This document shows positions 14,179 to 14,811 of a DNA stretch of 14,811 bases, piece by piece. The position numbers and the translations under genes were made by a program. Source of the stretch: an uncultured Chlamydiaceae bacterium (GTDB lineage Bacteria > Chlamydiota > Chlamydiia > Chlamydiales > Parachlamydiaceae). The notes beneath the pieces are model-generated. The model was given only the letters and a program-made list of their open reading frames with translations, was not told the DNA's origin and did no database searches. The stretch covers positions 1-14,811 of the forward strand of contig CAMFKA010000021.1 of assembly GCA_945957185.1 (NCBI GenBank), in the 5' to 3' direction. Position 1 is the first letter of the stretch. Each line of letters starts with the position of its first letter.

Positions 14179-14619
14179 ATGAGTACTGCCGTTAAAAGTA
14201 AAATGTGTTGGAGCTGCGAGGGTAATGTTCCCCTTACCGCCGAAACATGCCCTTTTTGTGGATGCACTCTTGATAATCCAGCCCCACGCGCTGATTATAA
14301 GCCTCCCTATCGACTTGCAAAGCATGAAGAAACCGAGGCTATCCCGGTTGCCCCTATGCTAAAAACCGAAGAAGTCTCCGATGTTAGTGAGGATAACGTT
14401 GCTCACGAAACAAAAAAGGTGATGATTTCATTAGCATCCTTAAGTGTCGGTATTATTTTTCTGATTTTTGGTGCTGTGTTGGGAATTTTCACCGGAGACG
14501 ATGGAATGCTCACATTGCGGTGGGATGGGCACTACTGGTATCTTTATTTGGCTTTGGGAGTCCCGCTCGTTATCATTGGGTGGAGAACTCTTGGAAGCAT
14601 CGTCGATCAGGAAGAGTAG
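14179..14619 (+). CDS. Small zinc-ribbon membrane protein, function unknown
   Basis: A 146-residue protein with an N-terminal zinc ribbon: CWSC (10-13) and CPFCGC (24-29) supply paired cysteines. A polar linker (about 30-80) follows, then two transmembrane helices at about 83-104 (ISLASLSVGIIFLIFGAVLGIF) and 119-139 (YLYLALGVPLVIIGW), ending in the acidic tail SIVDQEE. Similar zinc-ribbon plus two-helix proteins are common hypotheticals, and I cannot name a function. The ATG at 14179 follows GATGGAAAC, a weak ribosome-binding site. It is divergent from the histidine kinase, with 91 bases between the starts, which could mean shared regulation. Confidence 0.75.
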   Translation: MSTAVKSKMCWSCEGNVPLTAETCPFCGCTLDNPAPRADYKPPYRLAKHEETEAIPVAPMLKTEEVSDVSEDNVAHETKKVMISLASLSVGIIFLIFGAVLGIFTGDDGMLTLRWDGHYWYLYLALGVPLVIIGWRTLGSIVDQEE

Positions 14620-14656
14620 CCAAGCTATATCATCACGAAAATAATTCTAAAAAAGC

Positions 14657-14681
14657 AAGAACGCGGAGCGGTTCGGTTCTT
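14657..14681 (+). repeat. Weak inverted repeat after the zinc-ribbon gene
   Basis: AAGAAC (14657-14662) pairs with GTTCTT (14676-14681) around a 13-base GC-rich centre containing GGAGCGG. It begins 37 bases after the stop codon. It may end transcription of the zinc-ribbon gene, although no T-run follows. Confidence 0.35.
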
Positions 14682-14750
14682 TCGTCCACTCTTCTTGTAT
14701 ATTTAGGAGAGGTACAATCGGAAATTGTGTGGGGTTCGATTATTAGACAC

Positions 14751-14768
14751 GCATCGCGGTAGCGATGC
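14751..14768. repeat. Perfect 7-bp palindromic hairpin GCATCGC/GCGATGC
   Basis: GCATCGC (14751-14757) and GCGATGC (14762-14768) flank a GGTA loop. It is the second of three palindromes spaced along the last 155 bases. Confidence 0.65.
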
Positions 14769-14776
14769 TTCGTGGA

Positions 14777-14811
14777 TAGCCCCGCGTGGAGCGCAGCGTA
14801 ACGTGGGGTTA
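14777..14811. repeat. 11-bp GC-rich inverted repeat at the window end
   Basis: TAGCCCCGCGT (14777-14787) can pair with ACGTGGGGTTA (14801-14811) over 11 positions, including two G-T wobbles, around the loop GGAGCGCAGCGTA. The wobbles suggest selection at the RNA level or an old repeat. The element may continue past the window. Confidence 0.6.

Overview
The window looks like chromosomal DNA of a chlamydia-like bacterium (order Chlamydiales, probably an environmental lineage rather than Chlamydia itself). The strongest marker is a chlamydial histone H1-like protein (HctA/Hc1) at 4004-4360, followed by a 23S rRNA methyltransferase (RlmD-like) and then yajC. From memory, a similar hctA / methyltransferase / yajC neighbourhood exists in Chlamydia trachomatis. 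Supporting markers are a cysteine-rich candidate outer-membrane barrel and an unusually long ThyX. Core genes sampled by eye are about 45-50% G+C, which would fit a Waddlia-like genome, but the genus cannot be fixed from this window.

Layout. (1) 1-131: possible 3' end of an unidentified plus-strand gene. (2) 132-980 (-): RluA-family pseudouridine synthase. (3) 1042-2697 (+): secreted CocE/NonD-type serine hydrolase, overlapping tail to tail with (4) 2648-3628 (-): candidate outer-membrane protein. (5) 3629-4003: gene-free A/T-rich divergent control region with phased A-tracts. (6) 4004-7343 (+): hctA with a clear terminator, then a tight rlmD-tgt-yajC operon (translation, tRNA modification and Sec accessory function). 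(7) 7368-7420: long hairpin. (8) 7463-9630: an A/T-richer nitrosative-stress module, with a DUF488 protein and flavohemoglobin (hmp) on the minus strand and a divergent Rrf2-family regulator. hmp plus regulator are bracketed by a 13-bp direct repeat, suggesting a transferred unit. (9) 9664-10488 (-): unrecognised membrane protein with an HExxH motif. (10) 10580-12214 (+): tandem-domain ThyX. (11) 12217-12330: a 114-bp MITE-like element with 11-bp terminal inverted repeats and an exact 8-bp target duplication. (12) 12333-14087 (-): MASE1 sensor histidine kinase without a visible partner. (13) 14179-14619 (+): small zinc-ribbon membrane protein, then a run of palindromes to the window end.

Most noteworthy: the MITE-like insertion exactly between two convergent stop codons; a TGT that keeps its catalytic residues but has lost three of four expected zinc ligands; a ThyX whose two halves each keep only a different part of the signature; and the repeat-flanked hmp/regulator module. 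No CRISPR array, tRNA, rRNA or intact transposase was seen.
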